Assembly: GCA_014730295.1 (NCBI GenBank)
Contig: WJIN01000144.1
Coordinates: 1 to 24,551, forward strand
Reading direction: 5' to 3'
DNA: 24,551 nt
DNA from: Promethearchaeota archaeon
GTDB taxonomy: Archaea > Asgardarchaeota > Lokiarchaeia > Sigynarchaeales > SOKP01
The first letter of the stretch is position 1. Every line of letters begins with the position of its first letter. The notes beneath the pieces are model-generated. The model saw only the letters and a list, made by a program, of their open reading frames with translations, was not told the origin of the DNA and did no database searches. Made by a program: the position numbers and the translations under genes. Positions 16,357 through 24,495 of the stretch are shown here, piece after piece.

Positions 16357-17655
16357 CTAATCTGAGCTTGGTATTTTTGGTAGGTTTCGTTTTCCTTTAG
16401 ATTTTGGTTTCTCTTCGCTCTTATTTGATGATTGAGTATTTTGAGTTTCTTTTTTAGAACCCTTTTGGAGGATCTCGACGGCATTAATTGTTTCATTTTT
16501 TTGGTTAAAATATACTCGAAATAAATGAGAATCTAAAACAATTATCTCTTTTGGGACCTTTTCCACCAAGCTCCAGTCCGTTTCAATTTGTTCCTCTCCA
16601 AATACTTTAACTTTCTTTGAAATCGCACCATATAACTTATGACCAACAATTAAATTTTCTCTCCTATAACCTTCAGGGATTTCCACATTTAGGATCTTAT
16701 CAAAAATAGTATCTCCCTCACTTGGCAAGCTAATTGAACTTTTTTGCATTTCAGAGGGTCTCCCACCACCATCAGATTTTAAGATTTCAATCCCTTCCAC
16801 AGTCCCGGCATCCTTATCAAGGTATATTCTAAAAATATAGTTGTTTAACGAGTAAATCCCTTCAGGAAGTTTGGAAATTTTTTCCCATTCTTGTTCTTCA
16901 ACATCCTCTCCAAAAACATTGGTTATTTTTGAAATTGCTCCATACAGATTTTTCCCTATAAGTAAGTTTTGTATTTCGTAATTTTCTGGAAGATCTTGTT
17001 CTAAGATTTTATCAATGATTTGTTTTGCATTCACTTTCTTTGAACGAGATGCTCTCGAACTTGTTTGTCCCCGTGGAGGACTATAAGGTTTTTTAGCTCT
17101 GCTGATTGATGCCGATCTGGAAGAGGGGGTTTTACTTGTCTTTTCCATTTCTGCAGATACATCAACACCCTTTCTTTTAAGTTCTTCTAGAGCAGGTGAA
17201 TAGTATTCCTCTTCCTCTTCTGATTCGCTTCCAGTATCTTCTACCACTTTTCCTTTTGGTCTAGTGGTATCTTTTTCAATGTTGCGGATGTACCTCATAT
17301 CTTGAGGCCGTTCTTTTACCTCCATTGATTCTAAATTGAACGTACTTAAAAACTCAACGGGTTCATCCCCTTGATCCACTGATACAATTTTGCAGCGATG
17401 AAATGCCGCTTCTTTCTGAAGCTCCTCTTGAAGAGAACTAGCTACTCGAGAACTGATAAATCGTTTTCTCACGGGTGACTTTACACCCTTCCATATGAAA
17501 ATTCTGCGTACATCTTCCTTTACGATAACGAATACTTGTTCGGGAGCAAGAATCGACTGTAAATCATTTTCATCTACATCAATCCTCTGTTTTTCTCCGC
17601 TGTCTAGAAGCTCGAATACCATAAAAAAATCGTATTCTTCGTTAAGATCTGACAT
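16357..17655 (-). CDS. Gelsolin-like protein with duplicated C-terminal domain
   Basis: This 432-residue protein has one gelsolin-like repeat at about 38-106. The strands QVFVIVKEDVRRIFIWKG, a basic region with KRFISSRVASSL, and then CKIVSVDQGDEPVEFLSTF are the standard gelsolin core ending in the VxQGxEPxEF signature. A disordered acidic/Ser-rich linker follows (about 130-210; EEEEEYY, then an Arg/Ser/Pro-rich stretch). Two homologous domains of about 80 residues follow at 215-293 and 319-397, sharing DKIL, N-L-x-x-G, LYGAISK, VFGE, W and EIL. In eukaryotes gelsolin domains bind and sever actin; single-domain gelsolin-like proteins with extra C-terminal regions are known from Asgard archaea. 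It starts at the ATG at 17655 (a TTG at 17667 would add four residues). The LURP-one gene lies upstream on the same strand. Confidence 0.85.
   Translation of the reverse strand: MSDLNEEYDFFMVFELLDSGEKQRIDVDENDLQSILAPEQVFVIVKEDVRRIFIWKGVKSPVRKRFISSRVASSLQEELQKEAAFHRCKIVSVDQGDEPVEFLSTFNLESMEVKERPQDMRYIRNIEKDTTRPKGKVVEDTGSESEEEEEYYSPALEELKRKGVDVSAEMEKTSKTPSSRSASISRAKKPYSPPRGQTSSRASRSKKVNAKQIIDKILEQDLPENYEIQNLLIGKNLYGAISKITNVFGEDVEEQEWEKISKLPEGIYSLNNYIFRIYLDKDAGTVEGIEILKSDGGGRPSEMQKSSISLPSEGDTIFDKILNVEIPEGYRRENLIVGHKLYGAISKKVKVFGEEQIETDWSLVEKVPKEIIVLDSHLFRVYFNQKNETINAVEILQKGSKKETQNTQSSNKSEEKPKSKGKRNLPKIPSSD
16465..16701 (-). repeat. C-terminal repeat domain, copy 2
   Basis: This encodes the second homologous domain, beginning DKILNVEIPEG. 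It keeps the LYGAISK and VFGE words of copy 1 and a phenylalanine-arginine pair (FRVY versus FRIY). I cannot assign a known fold; the alternating hydrophobic pattern suggests mixed alpha/beta. Confidence 0.8.
16777..17013 (-). repeat. C-terminal repeat domain, copy 1
   Basis: This encodes the first of two homologous domains of the gelsolin-like protein. The two copies align without gaps over 79 residues, offset 104 residues, with roughly 40% identity by eye. Conserved words are DKIL, LYGAISK, VFGE, a Trp and EIL. Confidence 0.8.
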
Positions 17656-17828
17656 TTTTCCGATCAATCACAGAATGGTTGTTTAGCAAAAATTATTTGT
17701 TTATTATTATTTTTATAAAACTTATGCTTTTTATTATTATTCTTTTAGCAAGAATATCTTATTTGAAATCAAAAAAAAAAAATTATATTGCAAAAAGTCA
17801 CAAATATTTGTTATTGTTTTTATCCCAA

Positions 17829-18521
17829 TTATTTTGTGTCATGCAATACATTATCTATACTAAGCACGAATCCAAGTAATATTCTTCGGTCTGTTTCATT
17901 ATCCAAAATTTTAAGCGCGTATGTATCTTTAAAATCTAATAACCCATTAAGAAATACATCTCTCCACCGATCAGCTTTTTCCACTTCAGCAACAATCTCG
18001 CCTGTATTCAGATCCTTAATTTTATAACTCCATCCCATGAATTTGCCTTGTGCTTCATACCATCTCTGACCGTCTGGTCCTTCTAAATAAAACTTTGGTC
18101 TAAAAAAGGAGAGAATCTTCTTCTTAATTCGGGCAATCATATTTTCTTGAGGATCTTTTAAATCTTGAGCTCCTCGGGCAGAGATCAATTTTGCATGAAT
18201 TGTTGCTGCGACAGTTCCATCGACTTCTTGTAATTCCACCTTTTTTCGTATACTAAAAATTTTTCTATGCATCCGCCCGATTATTTTATTGTTTTGATCG
18301 AGTATTTCTCCGCTCCCCCAATCCCAGTACCCCTCCTTTAAAATGTAATAATTTCTATTGAGATCGAAAAGGCCTCCGTCTGAGTGATAAGGAAGCTCTT
18401 GATTGGATTGAGCTACTTTTTGCTGAGGTTGAGATTTTTCTCTTTTTAAAGATCCCCCACAATGTTCGCAAAAATTTTGTCCTTCATCTATTACTTCTTC
18501 TCCACAATTAGGACAATACAT
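17829..18521 (-). CDS. Zinc-ribbon plus LURP-one-related (tubby-like) protein
   Basis: This is a 230-residue protein. Residues 1-24 form a zinc ribbon with CPNC (C3, C6) and CEHC (C18, C21). From about 55 to 228 the pattern matches LURP-one-related/YxjI proteins (PF04525), a fold shared with tubby and phospholipid scramblase: successive beta strands, a GRMHRKIFSIRKK segment, WYEAQGKFMGWSY, DLNTGEIVAEV, then DTYALKILDNET and a hydrophobic C-terminal helix LLGFVLSIDNVL. Tubby-like folds bind membranes or phosphoinositide-like lipids in eukaryotes; in prokaryotes the function is unknown. It starts at the ATG at 18521, next to a weak AAAGAG. It is upstream of the gelsolin-like gene on the same strand and divergent from the lipid synthase, so a membrane role is plausible. 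Confidence 0.8.
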   Translation of the reverse strand: MYCPNCGEEVIDEGQNFCEHCGGSLKREKSQPQQKVAQSNQELPYHSDGGLFDLNRNYYILKEGYWDWGSGEILDQNNKIIGRMHRKIFSIRKKVELQEVDGTVAATIHAKLISARGAQDLKDPQENMIARIKKKILSFFRPKFYLEGPDGQRWYEAQGKFMGWSYKIKDLNTGEIVAEVEKADRWRDVFLNGLLDFKDTYALKILDNETDRRILLGFVLSIDNVLHDTK

Positions 18522-18622
18522 CTCTTTAATTCACTTTCCATTTAAAATGATTATTTTTTGAATATTCTTTTAATAAGATATGAAAAATATTCTAATAAAA
18601 ACCTTTCAAATCAATTGAGAAA

Positions 18623-18631
18623 TTTTTAAAT
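18623..18631 (+). promoter_or_regulatory. TATA box for the CDP-alcohol phosphatidyltransferase
   Basis: TTTTTAAAT ends 22 bases upstream of the ATG at 18654, a distance that would put the transcription start at or near the start codon (leaderless mRNA). This supports ATG 18654 rather than the TTG at 18633. Confidence 0.4.
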
Positions 18632-18653
18632 TTTGGAATGTATAAGTATTAGT

Positions 18654-19442
18654 ATGTCAAAAGGAGAAAGATTAATTGATTTACTTAAGTTGAAGGACTA
18701 CATCACCATCACAGGTACTTCATTAGGCTTACTTGCACTGATTTTTGCCAGTACTGGAGGTCGAGCCGGCATTTCTTGGGGATTCTTTTTTATAGCATTT
18801 ACAGTTGCCACAGATTTACTTGATGGATATATCGCTCGCAAAACTAATACGGTAAATGAAATCGGTATTCAGTTAGACTCATTAAATGATTCCCTTACAT
18901 TTGGGATTGCTCCTGCGGTACTTACATTTCTGGCATTTAGAACGGGTGAATTTTACGACATTTTTTTAATTATTGGAAGCATTATTTTCACTTTAGGTGG
19001 TATATTGAGACTAGCGCGTTTTAATATTTCTAAATCAGAAGGATATACAGGAATCCCAACTCCGATGAGTGGATTAATACTCTTGAATTTTTTCTATGGG
19101 AATTATTTTTATGCTGTATTTGAATCTGGTGGAGGAGCTGCTGCAATTACGTATCCGTTTCCTTCTCTATCCATATATATCATTCCATTTCTTATGATTT
19201 TCATAGGTTGGACGAATATTACGACATATATCAAGTTTGGAAAAAAAGGAAAAAAGGTATACATTTTATTCTTGGTATTTGCCCCACTTTGTCCTATATT
19301 CGGAATAATTGGAATTCTTAATCCTACTGCTCTAGTTGGATTGGTTGTAAGTATTGTTTTTTTCGTGTTTGTTAGTTTATTATTGAGTTACATAATATAT
19401 GGACTTTTTAGGACATTAATAAAGAAAGTTTGGAATGACTAA
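18654..19442 (+). CDS. pssA: CDP-alcohol phosphatidyltransferase, likely archaetidylserine synthase
   Basis: This 262-residue multi-spanning membrane protein carries the complete CDP-alcohol phosphotransferase signature D54-x2-D57-G58-x2-A61-R62-x8-G71-x3-D75-x3-D79, whose aspartates bind the metal and the CDP-lipid. The later word RLARFN followed by GIPTPMSG (119-140) is typical of the PssA (phosphatidylserine synthase) branch, so in an archaeon the expected reaction is CDP-archaeol plus serine to archaetidylserine. Six to eight hydrophobic helices are visible. I start at the ATG at 18654, as the TATA box and family length (about 250-270) fit better than the TTG seven codons upstream. It is convergent with the TrmB-like gene and divergent from the LURP-one gene. 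Other head-group transferases of the superfamily cannot be excluded. Confidence 0.88.
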   Translation: MSKGERLIDLLKLKDYITITGTSLGLLALIFASTGGRAGISWGFFFIAFTVATDLLDGYIARKTNTVNEIGIQLDSLNDSLTFGIAPAVLTFLAFRTGEFYDIFLIIGSIIFTLGGILRLARFNISKSEGYTGIPTPMSGLILLNFFYGNYFYAVFESGGGAAAITYPFPSLSIYIIPFLMIFIGWTNITTYIKFGKKGKKVYILFLVFAPLCPIFGIIGILNPTALVGLVVSIVFFVFVSLLLSYIIYGLFRTLIKKVWND

Positions 19443-19528
19443 ACTACGAGTTTTTCAATTAAAAAATCACTTTAAAAAAATCCTTATTTATATATAAATA
19501 GCTAAGAAAAAATCGCTTCCTCAATGGA

Positions 19529-21529
19529 TTAGAATAATCTCTTCTTCCATTCCTCTATTTTATTGAATATATGTTCCTTTTCTTCCCCGTCTAACATTCC
19601 TCTTGTATTTTTATAATCATTTATCGTTCTCCTCAGATCATGCAAGGTAACAGAAAAACCACGTTTTTCTAAAATTAAATCGGCGATCTTTTCTAATGAT
19701 TGAGCAAATTTTTGTCCTGTAAAGTCATTTAATTCTTGTAATAATGAGTTAAACGCGGAATTTATTTCCATACCCACGGAATCATCAGCTTTAGGTGAAA
19801 TTTTCGATTTAAAGGTTTGACCAACCTCCGGTTCTGAGACTTGCGGTTCTATTTCTTCTTTTTTCACTTTTGCTACGTTATTTTGTTCTAAGGAAGCTTT
19901 TAATTCACTCCCTATTTTTTCTGAGAGCTTTTCCTCTTCCTTAGGCTTTGCTTCTATGGTTTCCAGCTTTTTAGACTTCTCTGAATCTTTCTGTTTAAGT
20001 TTTGGCTGACTTTGTTGTATAGGAGATGGTCTATATTGCTTAGTTTTAGGTGGTGGAGTTGCTGGTGTGGGTCCGGATGTCATTGGTTTTTTCGGACCAC
20101 CCCCATAATCCGGCTCTGCAGCTGACCATACATTATATATAGCTTTCTGAAAGAGTTTAACCAATTTAGAATTATTAATTCCAAGCCCAATAAAGTTATC
20201 TAAAATATCTTCTGAATCTTGGTTAATAAATCCCATACAAAGCAAATCCTCGTCAGATTTAAGACCTATAAAGTTTTCATTTTCATAATTTCGAAATTCC
20301 AAATTTTCAATACTTTTTAATTTCATAACTTTGCTGTTGACATGAGGATCGGAACTGGCTATCCTTATTCTTAGATTCTTGGGAAGATCTTCCAATAATT
20401 CAATGGATAAATAATCCTTAAGATTTGGAATAATAATAATTAGTTCTGATGTGGAATTCTTGATTGCATTTATAATTTGCTCGTTCATGAGAGTAGAAGA
20501 TTTTATTTTCCAAATATATTCAATTTTTAAATCTTCTGGTTTTAGTGCAATTTGCCTAAAATTAGTTAGAGCTCTAATAATAGGTTGATTTAGATTTGCA
20601 ATTTGATCAACAGAATTGCTAATTATTATATTTAGTTTATTAAGAATCGTATTTTTCAAAGATTCAATATTCGGGTCTAAATTTTCTTTTTTTTCTGTAA
20701 TTGATTCACCCAAACGTTTCATTTTCATCTCAAAGCTGGAAAGAAGGTTTAAAAGTAACATTTTAAAATCATTTCTTTGTTGAATTGATGTATTTAGTAT
20801 TGGTTCTAGAGATACTTTTTCAAATTCTCTTTCGATCAAACTTGTTATCCTATTGGTAAAATCTCCCACCATTTTGTCAACTTTTACATCAAACACTTCT
20901 TCTATAGCCTCAATGACTATTTCTTCTCTCTTTTTAAGATTTAAATCTTGTATTTTGCTAATAATGTCTTTCCTTAACTGCCCAATGATTTTTACTAAAT
21001 TTCCGAATTCGGTTTGAGTAATACCCATAATTCTTTGTTGGAGTTCTGATACTTCTGTTTCAATATCTTTAATATTTTCCATTTCTTTGGCTATATCTTC
21101 AGCATCTTTCTTCTGCAATAGACTATCTTCGTCAAAATCTTTTTTAATGTCTTTAAAATCGTTATAAATGCTATCTAATTCTATTTTATTCTCATTTTGA
21201 AAGATCTCACTAACAGATTTTACAATAAGATCCTGGATAGCATTTTTAATATCAGAAAAGCTATTTTTAATATTATTATAATAATTCAATATAGGTGTTA
21301 TCGGAGGAACAGCATAAAATGATTTTAATTTCTTTTTATTCTCAGTTTCAATTGTTATAATAAGTTTATGGTCATTTAATTCTTCTAAAATATCATTAAA
21401 AATATTTTCTTCAGTCTCGGGCATAATAGTTTTCAATTCATAATACGTATGTGGTATATCTCCTAACACTTTTAGGTAAATATTTATTGCATTTTTACTT
21501 AGACCTAATTTTTCAAGAAATTCTTTCAT
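19529..21529 (-). CDS. Large TrmB-like winged-helix, coiled-coil, PLD-fold protein
   Basis: This is a 666-residue protein. Residues 1-75 form a TrmB-type winged helix with the characteristic opening FLEKLGLSKNAINIYL. Residues about 85-330 are helical and charged, a long coiled coil. Residues about 338-470 resemble the TrmB C-terminal PLD-like effector domain (helix KSSTLMNEQIINAIKNS, strand ELIIIIPNL, then RIRIASSD and CMGFINQ, ending in a LVKLFQKAIYNVW helix) but lack HxK catalytic motifs. Residues 471-510 are Pro-rich, 510-580 are Lys/Glu-rich and 585-666 form a separate helical domain. A normal TrmB is about 250-350 residues, so this is an expanded form. It is divergent from the two vWA proteins across 150 bases, suggesting shared control. 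A DNA-tethered scaffold is one reading; the coiled coil could also oligomerise the protein. Start at the ATG at 21529. Confidence 0.75.
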   Translation of the reverse strand: MKEFLEKLGLSKNAINIYLKVLGDIPHTYYELKTIMPETEENIFNDILEELNDHKLIITIETENKKKLKSFYAVPPITPILNYYNNIKNSFSDIKNAIQDLIVKSVSEIFQNENKIELDSIYNDFKDIKKDFDEDSLLQKKDAEDIAKEMENIKDIETEVSELQQRIMGITQTEFGNLVKIIGQLRKDIISKIQDLNLKKREEIVIEAIEEVFDVKVDKMVGDFTNRITSLIEREFEKVSLEPILNTSIQQRNDFKMLLLNLLSSFEMKMKRLGESITEKKENLDPNIESLKNTILNKLNIIISNSVDQIANLNQPIIRALTNFRQIALKPEDLKIEYIWKIKSSTLMNEQIINAIKNSTSELIIIIPNLKDYLSIELLEDLPKNLRIRIASSDPHVNSKVMKLKSIENLEFRNYENENFIGLKSDEDLLCMGFINQDSEDILDNFIGLGINNSKLVKLFQKAIYNVWSAAEPDYGGGPKKPMTSGPTPATPPPKTKQYRPSPIQQSQPKLKQKDSEKSKKLETIEAKPKEEEKLSEKIGSELKASLEQNNVAKVKKEEIEPQVSEPEVGQTFKSKISPKADDSVGMEINSAFNSLLQELNDFTGQKFAQSLEKIADLILEKRGFSVTLHDLRRTINDYKNTRGMLDGEEKEHIFNKIEEWKKRLF

Positions 21530-21679
21530 TCTGGATCCCTAACCTTCAAAATTCTCTCAAATATATAAAAAACATTATTTAAATATAGAAAAATACACTA
21601 TTAATCTTTTTGGATAGAAAAAACATTTAATTACATTCTTATTTATTTTAATTAGTAATAGGAAAAATGGGATTGAGAT

Positions 21680-23089
21680 TTGCCGGCAAATAAAATTGAA
21701 GAAGTCATATTCTATCTGGATTTAACTAAAAATTATGTAAAAAAAAAAGACTTACTCAAATTATTAGAGAATTATATAGAAAAAAGAAATGAGATCAATA
21801 GAGATGTAGAATACGGAGTTCTTCTTTTTGATAATGAGGATTCCCCTATTTTTGCCAGTCAAAAAAATAAATCAGTGGGGATACAAACAATCATTGATGA
21901 AAATTGGGAATCTCGGTCTGTTTCGAAATCCTTTTTTGAAAATGGTTTATTTTATATTCTCTCTTACATAACTGAGAGTATTAGGAAGCATCCTAAAGCA
22001 TATAGAATTATTATTCTTTCAGATACACCTAGCGGACTTTCAGAAGATTACCAAAAATCGCTCTTTGATATAATCTCCAAGGTAAAATATTTTCCTACAT
22101 TTATAGATATTATTAGATTATCTAAAGAAAAAAAGCGGTTTTTTACTGATGAGGTTAAGCTGAACATTCTGGTGTCAGATACAAAAGGAGGGATTTTTTA
22201 TGTAAAAGACAAAAAAGAATTAACCTCAACTTTCAATAAACTAATCAATCCAAAAGACCTTGTAAATACATTTAGAGATAAACCAGATCAGATCGAAATT
22301 TCAAACGAAGATTTAATGTTCTACATTAATCTAGCTAAAAGCTTAAAAGATCCTTCAAATAAGGAAAATCTTGTTTGTTATTTATGCAATAACGAAATCT
22401 GCCCGGTGTGTGCTGATGTATATGATATCCCTATGAAATGCACCGATTGTGGATCAGCATTTCATAATTGTTGCGTTTTAGATTATTCAATTGATAATAA
22501 TATTGGAATTCCCTTTATATTTAGATGTCCAAAATGTGGAAGGCTACTAAAACTTCAAAAAGAAGATATAAAAATGCATAATAGGAAGATAAATCAAGAG
22601 GATCAGATAACTGAGAATGATTCCATAAAAAAAAATCAACAAAGAGTTAAACTTGACAAAGTCAAACCCCCAGAACCCTTGAAGTTTAAAAAGTGGGAGA
22701 AGGAAGGTCAAGATGGAATAATAGATGAGAAAGATGAAAGAAATGTTAAATATATACAAATTGGAGGATTTTTTGGTAAAACTTATAAAGTTATAGAGAA
22801 AGAAGGTAAAATGGTTTATGAAAAATTATTAAAGACTTCCAGGCCTAATAATAAAAAATCAGCTTCAGAAAGCCATTTTGAACATATTAAGACTGGAAAT
22901 ATCGCTTCAAGTGAAAGTTTGAATGATCCTTCTAAACAAAAACAGACAAGATATTGGAAACCGAATCATGAAAATGATATTTTCCAAACAAATAACACTA
23001 ATAGGAAAAAATTAAAACTTTGTCCTATTTGTGGCAAATCACTCCCAAATGGAGTAGATCGCTGTTTGTATTGTGGTAATAAAAATTAG
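21680..23089 (+). CDS. vWA, PHD/RING-like zinc domain and zinc ribbon protein (copy 1)
   Basis: This is a 469-residue protein. Residues about 8-190 form a von Willebrand A-like domain: FYLDLTKN at the MIDAS position (D14, T16, then N instead of Ser), a helix with SFFENGLFYIL, IILSDTPSGLSED, and a GGIFYV strand. Residues 233-290 hold zinc ligands C233-x2-C236-x4-C241-x2-C244-x9-C254-x2-C257-x4-H262-x2-C265-x17-C283-x2-C286. The last eight fit PHD/RING C4HC3 spacing. A charged disordered linker follows with IGGFFGKTYKV at 361-371, then a zinc ribbon CPICG (448-452) and CLYCG (462-466). The frame needs the TTG at 21680, as TGA lies just before it and the next ATG is about 212 codons in. The paralogue follows after 134 bases. 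The order vWA then zinc/RING resembles TFIIH p44/Ssl1, but homology is not proven. Function unknown. Confidence 0.85.
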   Translation: MPANKIEEVIFYLDLTKNYVKKKDLLKLLENYIEKRNEINRDVEYGVLLFDNEDSPIFASQKNKSVGIQTIIDENWESRSVSKSFFENGLFYILSYITESIRKHPKAYRIIILSDTPSGLSEDYQKSLFDIISKVKYFPTFIDIIRLSKEKKRFFTDEVKLNILVSDTKGGIFYVKDKKELTSTFNKLINPKDLVNTFRDKPDQIEISNEDLMFYINLAKSLKDPSNKENLVCYLCNNEICPVCADVYDIPMKCTDCGSAFHNCCVLDYSIDNNIGIPFIFRCPKCGRLLKLQKEDIKMHNRKINQEDQITENDSIKKNQQRVKLDKVKPPEPLKFKKWEKEGQDGIIDEKDERNVKYIQIGGFFGKTYKVIEKEGKMVYEKLLKTSRPNNKKSASESHFEHIKTGNIASSESLNDPSKQKQTRYWKPNHENDIFQTNNTNRKKLKLCPICGKSLPNGVDRCLYCGNKN

Positions 23090-23223
23090 ATCGAAACTAA
23101 GATACATATATTGAACTTTCGATTTGATTAAAAATAAATAAGAAATCTATTTTATTAGTTTTAGATTAGTTTTTTAAAATAGATGGAATTTAGAAATTTT
23201 AATAACAGGTAAAATCATATCTC

Positions 23224-24495
23224 ATGGATTTTAATAATAATAAAGCACCCCAGTCTGAAGAAATCATTTTCTATTTGGATCTATCGACTGAATTTCTAAA
23301 AAGAAAAAACGTAATAAAAGCAATAGATGATTTTATTGAAAACAAGGCTGAAATCTCTAAGAATATTTCCTATGGATTAGTTTTATTCAAGAAAGGAAAA
23401 GAGATCTTTAGTTTATATAATAAAAGTGCGGAACGGATTATAGATACAATTGAAGATATTTGGGATGAACGGGAGGAAGATGAAAGTTATTTCGAGAATG
23501 GATTGTATGAAATCCTTGCACATATTTTTAAAGTAAGCAGAAACAATCCCAAGAAATATCAAGTAATAATTTTATCTGATTCAGTTAGTCATCTTTCAGA
23601 CGATTACCATACAGCACTCTATAATTTAATTTTGAAAGCTAAAAACTTTTCTACTACAATAAATGTCATTCGATTAGGAGAAGATAAATTTTATGAGGAT
23701 GACGTTAAGTTAAAGGTAATTACAAGCGAAACGTTTGGGGCTACATTCTATTGTGATAATCGAAAAAACGTTGATACATATCTAAATTCACTACTTAAAA
23801 CTCAAGAAAGTATAAATATCTTAAAAAGCGAATCCCAAAAAGTATTAGATGATGATTATTCCTTTTATGAAAAATTGGCGACAGATCTGATATCTCTTTC
23901 TTCAGAAGATGACACTAATTGTATTTTATGCGAACAGGAATTATGCCCGATATGTGAGACTCATAGTGATGAGCTTCATAAATGTTATAATTGCGATGCT
24001 CCTTTTCATAGCTGTTGTGCTGCGGAATATTCGATTTCAAATCAAATTGGCTTCCCGAATATATTTAGGTGTCCGCGCTGTGGAGCACTTTTGAAATTGG
24101 ATAAGAATTTTGTAGATACTATTTTATCCGAAAAATCAGAGCAAGAAGAGGTTGATTCAGAACAGAAAGAAAATATTCTAGAACAATATATGTCCAAAGA
24201 GGATTTCAAACAAGATATAATAGACGATGAAAATATCCCGTTTCGACCCCCGAGTAAAAAAAAGGTTAAAGTTGGAGGTTTTTTCGGTACAGAAATAGAG
24301 ATAAATTCGAATGGTTCTTCAAATAACAAAACTAAACCTGGATTTGCAAAAAGTGAGGATAAAGATGAGAAGATGTCGATAACTTCTCTAAAACCCCCAA
24401 GATCTAAAAGTTCTCTAAAATTGTGTCCAATATGTGGAGCAACTGTAAAGGGATCTATTTTCTGCCCTATTTGTGGTTCTAAAATTGAGAAATAA
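23224..24495 (+). CDS. vWA, PHD/RING-like zinc domain and zinc ribbon protein (copy 2)
   Basis: This 423-residue paralogue of the preceding protein has the same order. Its vWA-like domain is at about 12-190, with DLSTE at the MIDAS position (D19, S21; third Ser missing), VIILSDSVSHLSDDY at 114-128 and FGATFYC at 171-177. The zinc domain has every ligand at the same residue number as copy 1: C233, C236, C241, C244, C254, C257, H262, C265, C283, C286. The acidic linker holds KVGGFFGTEIEI (349-360), and the C-terminal zinc ribbon is CPIC/CPIC (401-417). The copies agree best in the zinc domain and C-terminus and differ most in the linker. It starts at the ATG at 23224 with a weak AGGT upstream. 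Tandem duplication with retained spacing implies a conserved structural role. Nothing follows before the window end, so the operon may continue. Confidence 0.87.
   Translation: MDFNNNKAPQSEEIIFYLDLSTEFLKRKNVIKAIDDFIENKAEISKNISYGLVLFKKGKEIFSLYNKSAERIIDTIEDIWDEREEDESYFENGLYEILAHIFKVSRNNPKKYQVIILSDSVSHLSDDYHTALYNLILKAKNFSTTINVIRLGEDKFYEDDVKLKVITSETFGATFYCDNRKNVDTYLNSLLKTQESINILKSESQKVLDDDYSFYEKLATDLISLSSEDDTNCILCEQELCPICETHSDELHKCYNCDAPFHSCCAAEYSISNQIGFPNIFRCPRCGALLKLDKNFVDTILSEKSEQEEVDSEQKENILEQYMSKEDFKQDIIDDENIPFRPPSKKKVKVGGFFGTEIEINSNGSSNNKTKPGFAKSEDKDEKMSITSLKPPRSKSSLKLCPICGATVKGSIFCPICGSKIEK

Noticed and set aside
17679..18027. Plus-strand frames opposite and upstream of the LURP-one gene
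   Set aside because: They are hydrophobic low-complexity translations of AT-rich DNA without motifs; the opposite strand holds a zinc ribbon and LURP-one pattern.
21680..24495. Functional MIDAS metal site in the vWA domains
   Set aside because: The third residue of DxSxS is Asn in one copy and Glu in the other, so divalent metal binding in the classical manner is unlikely.
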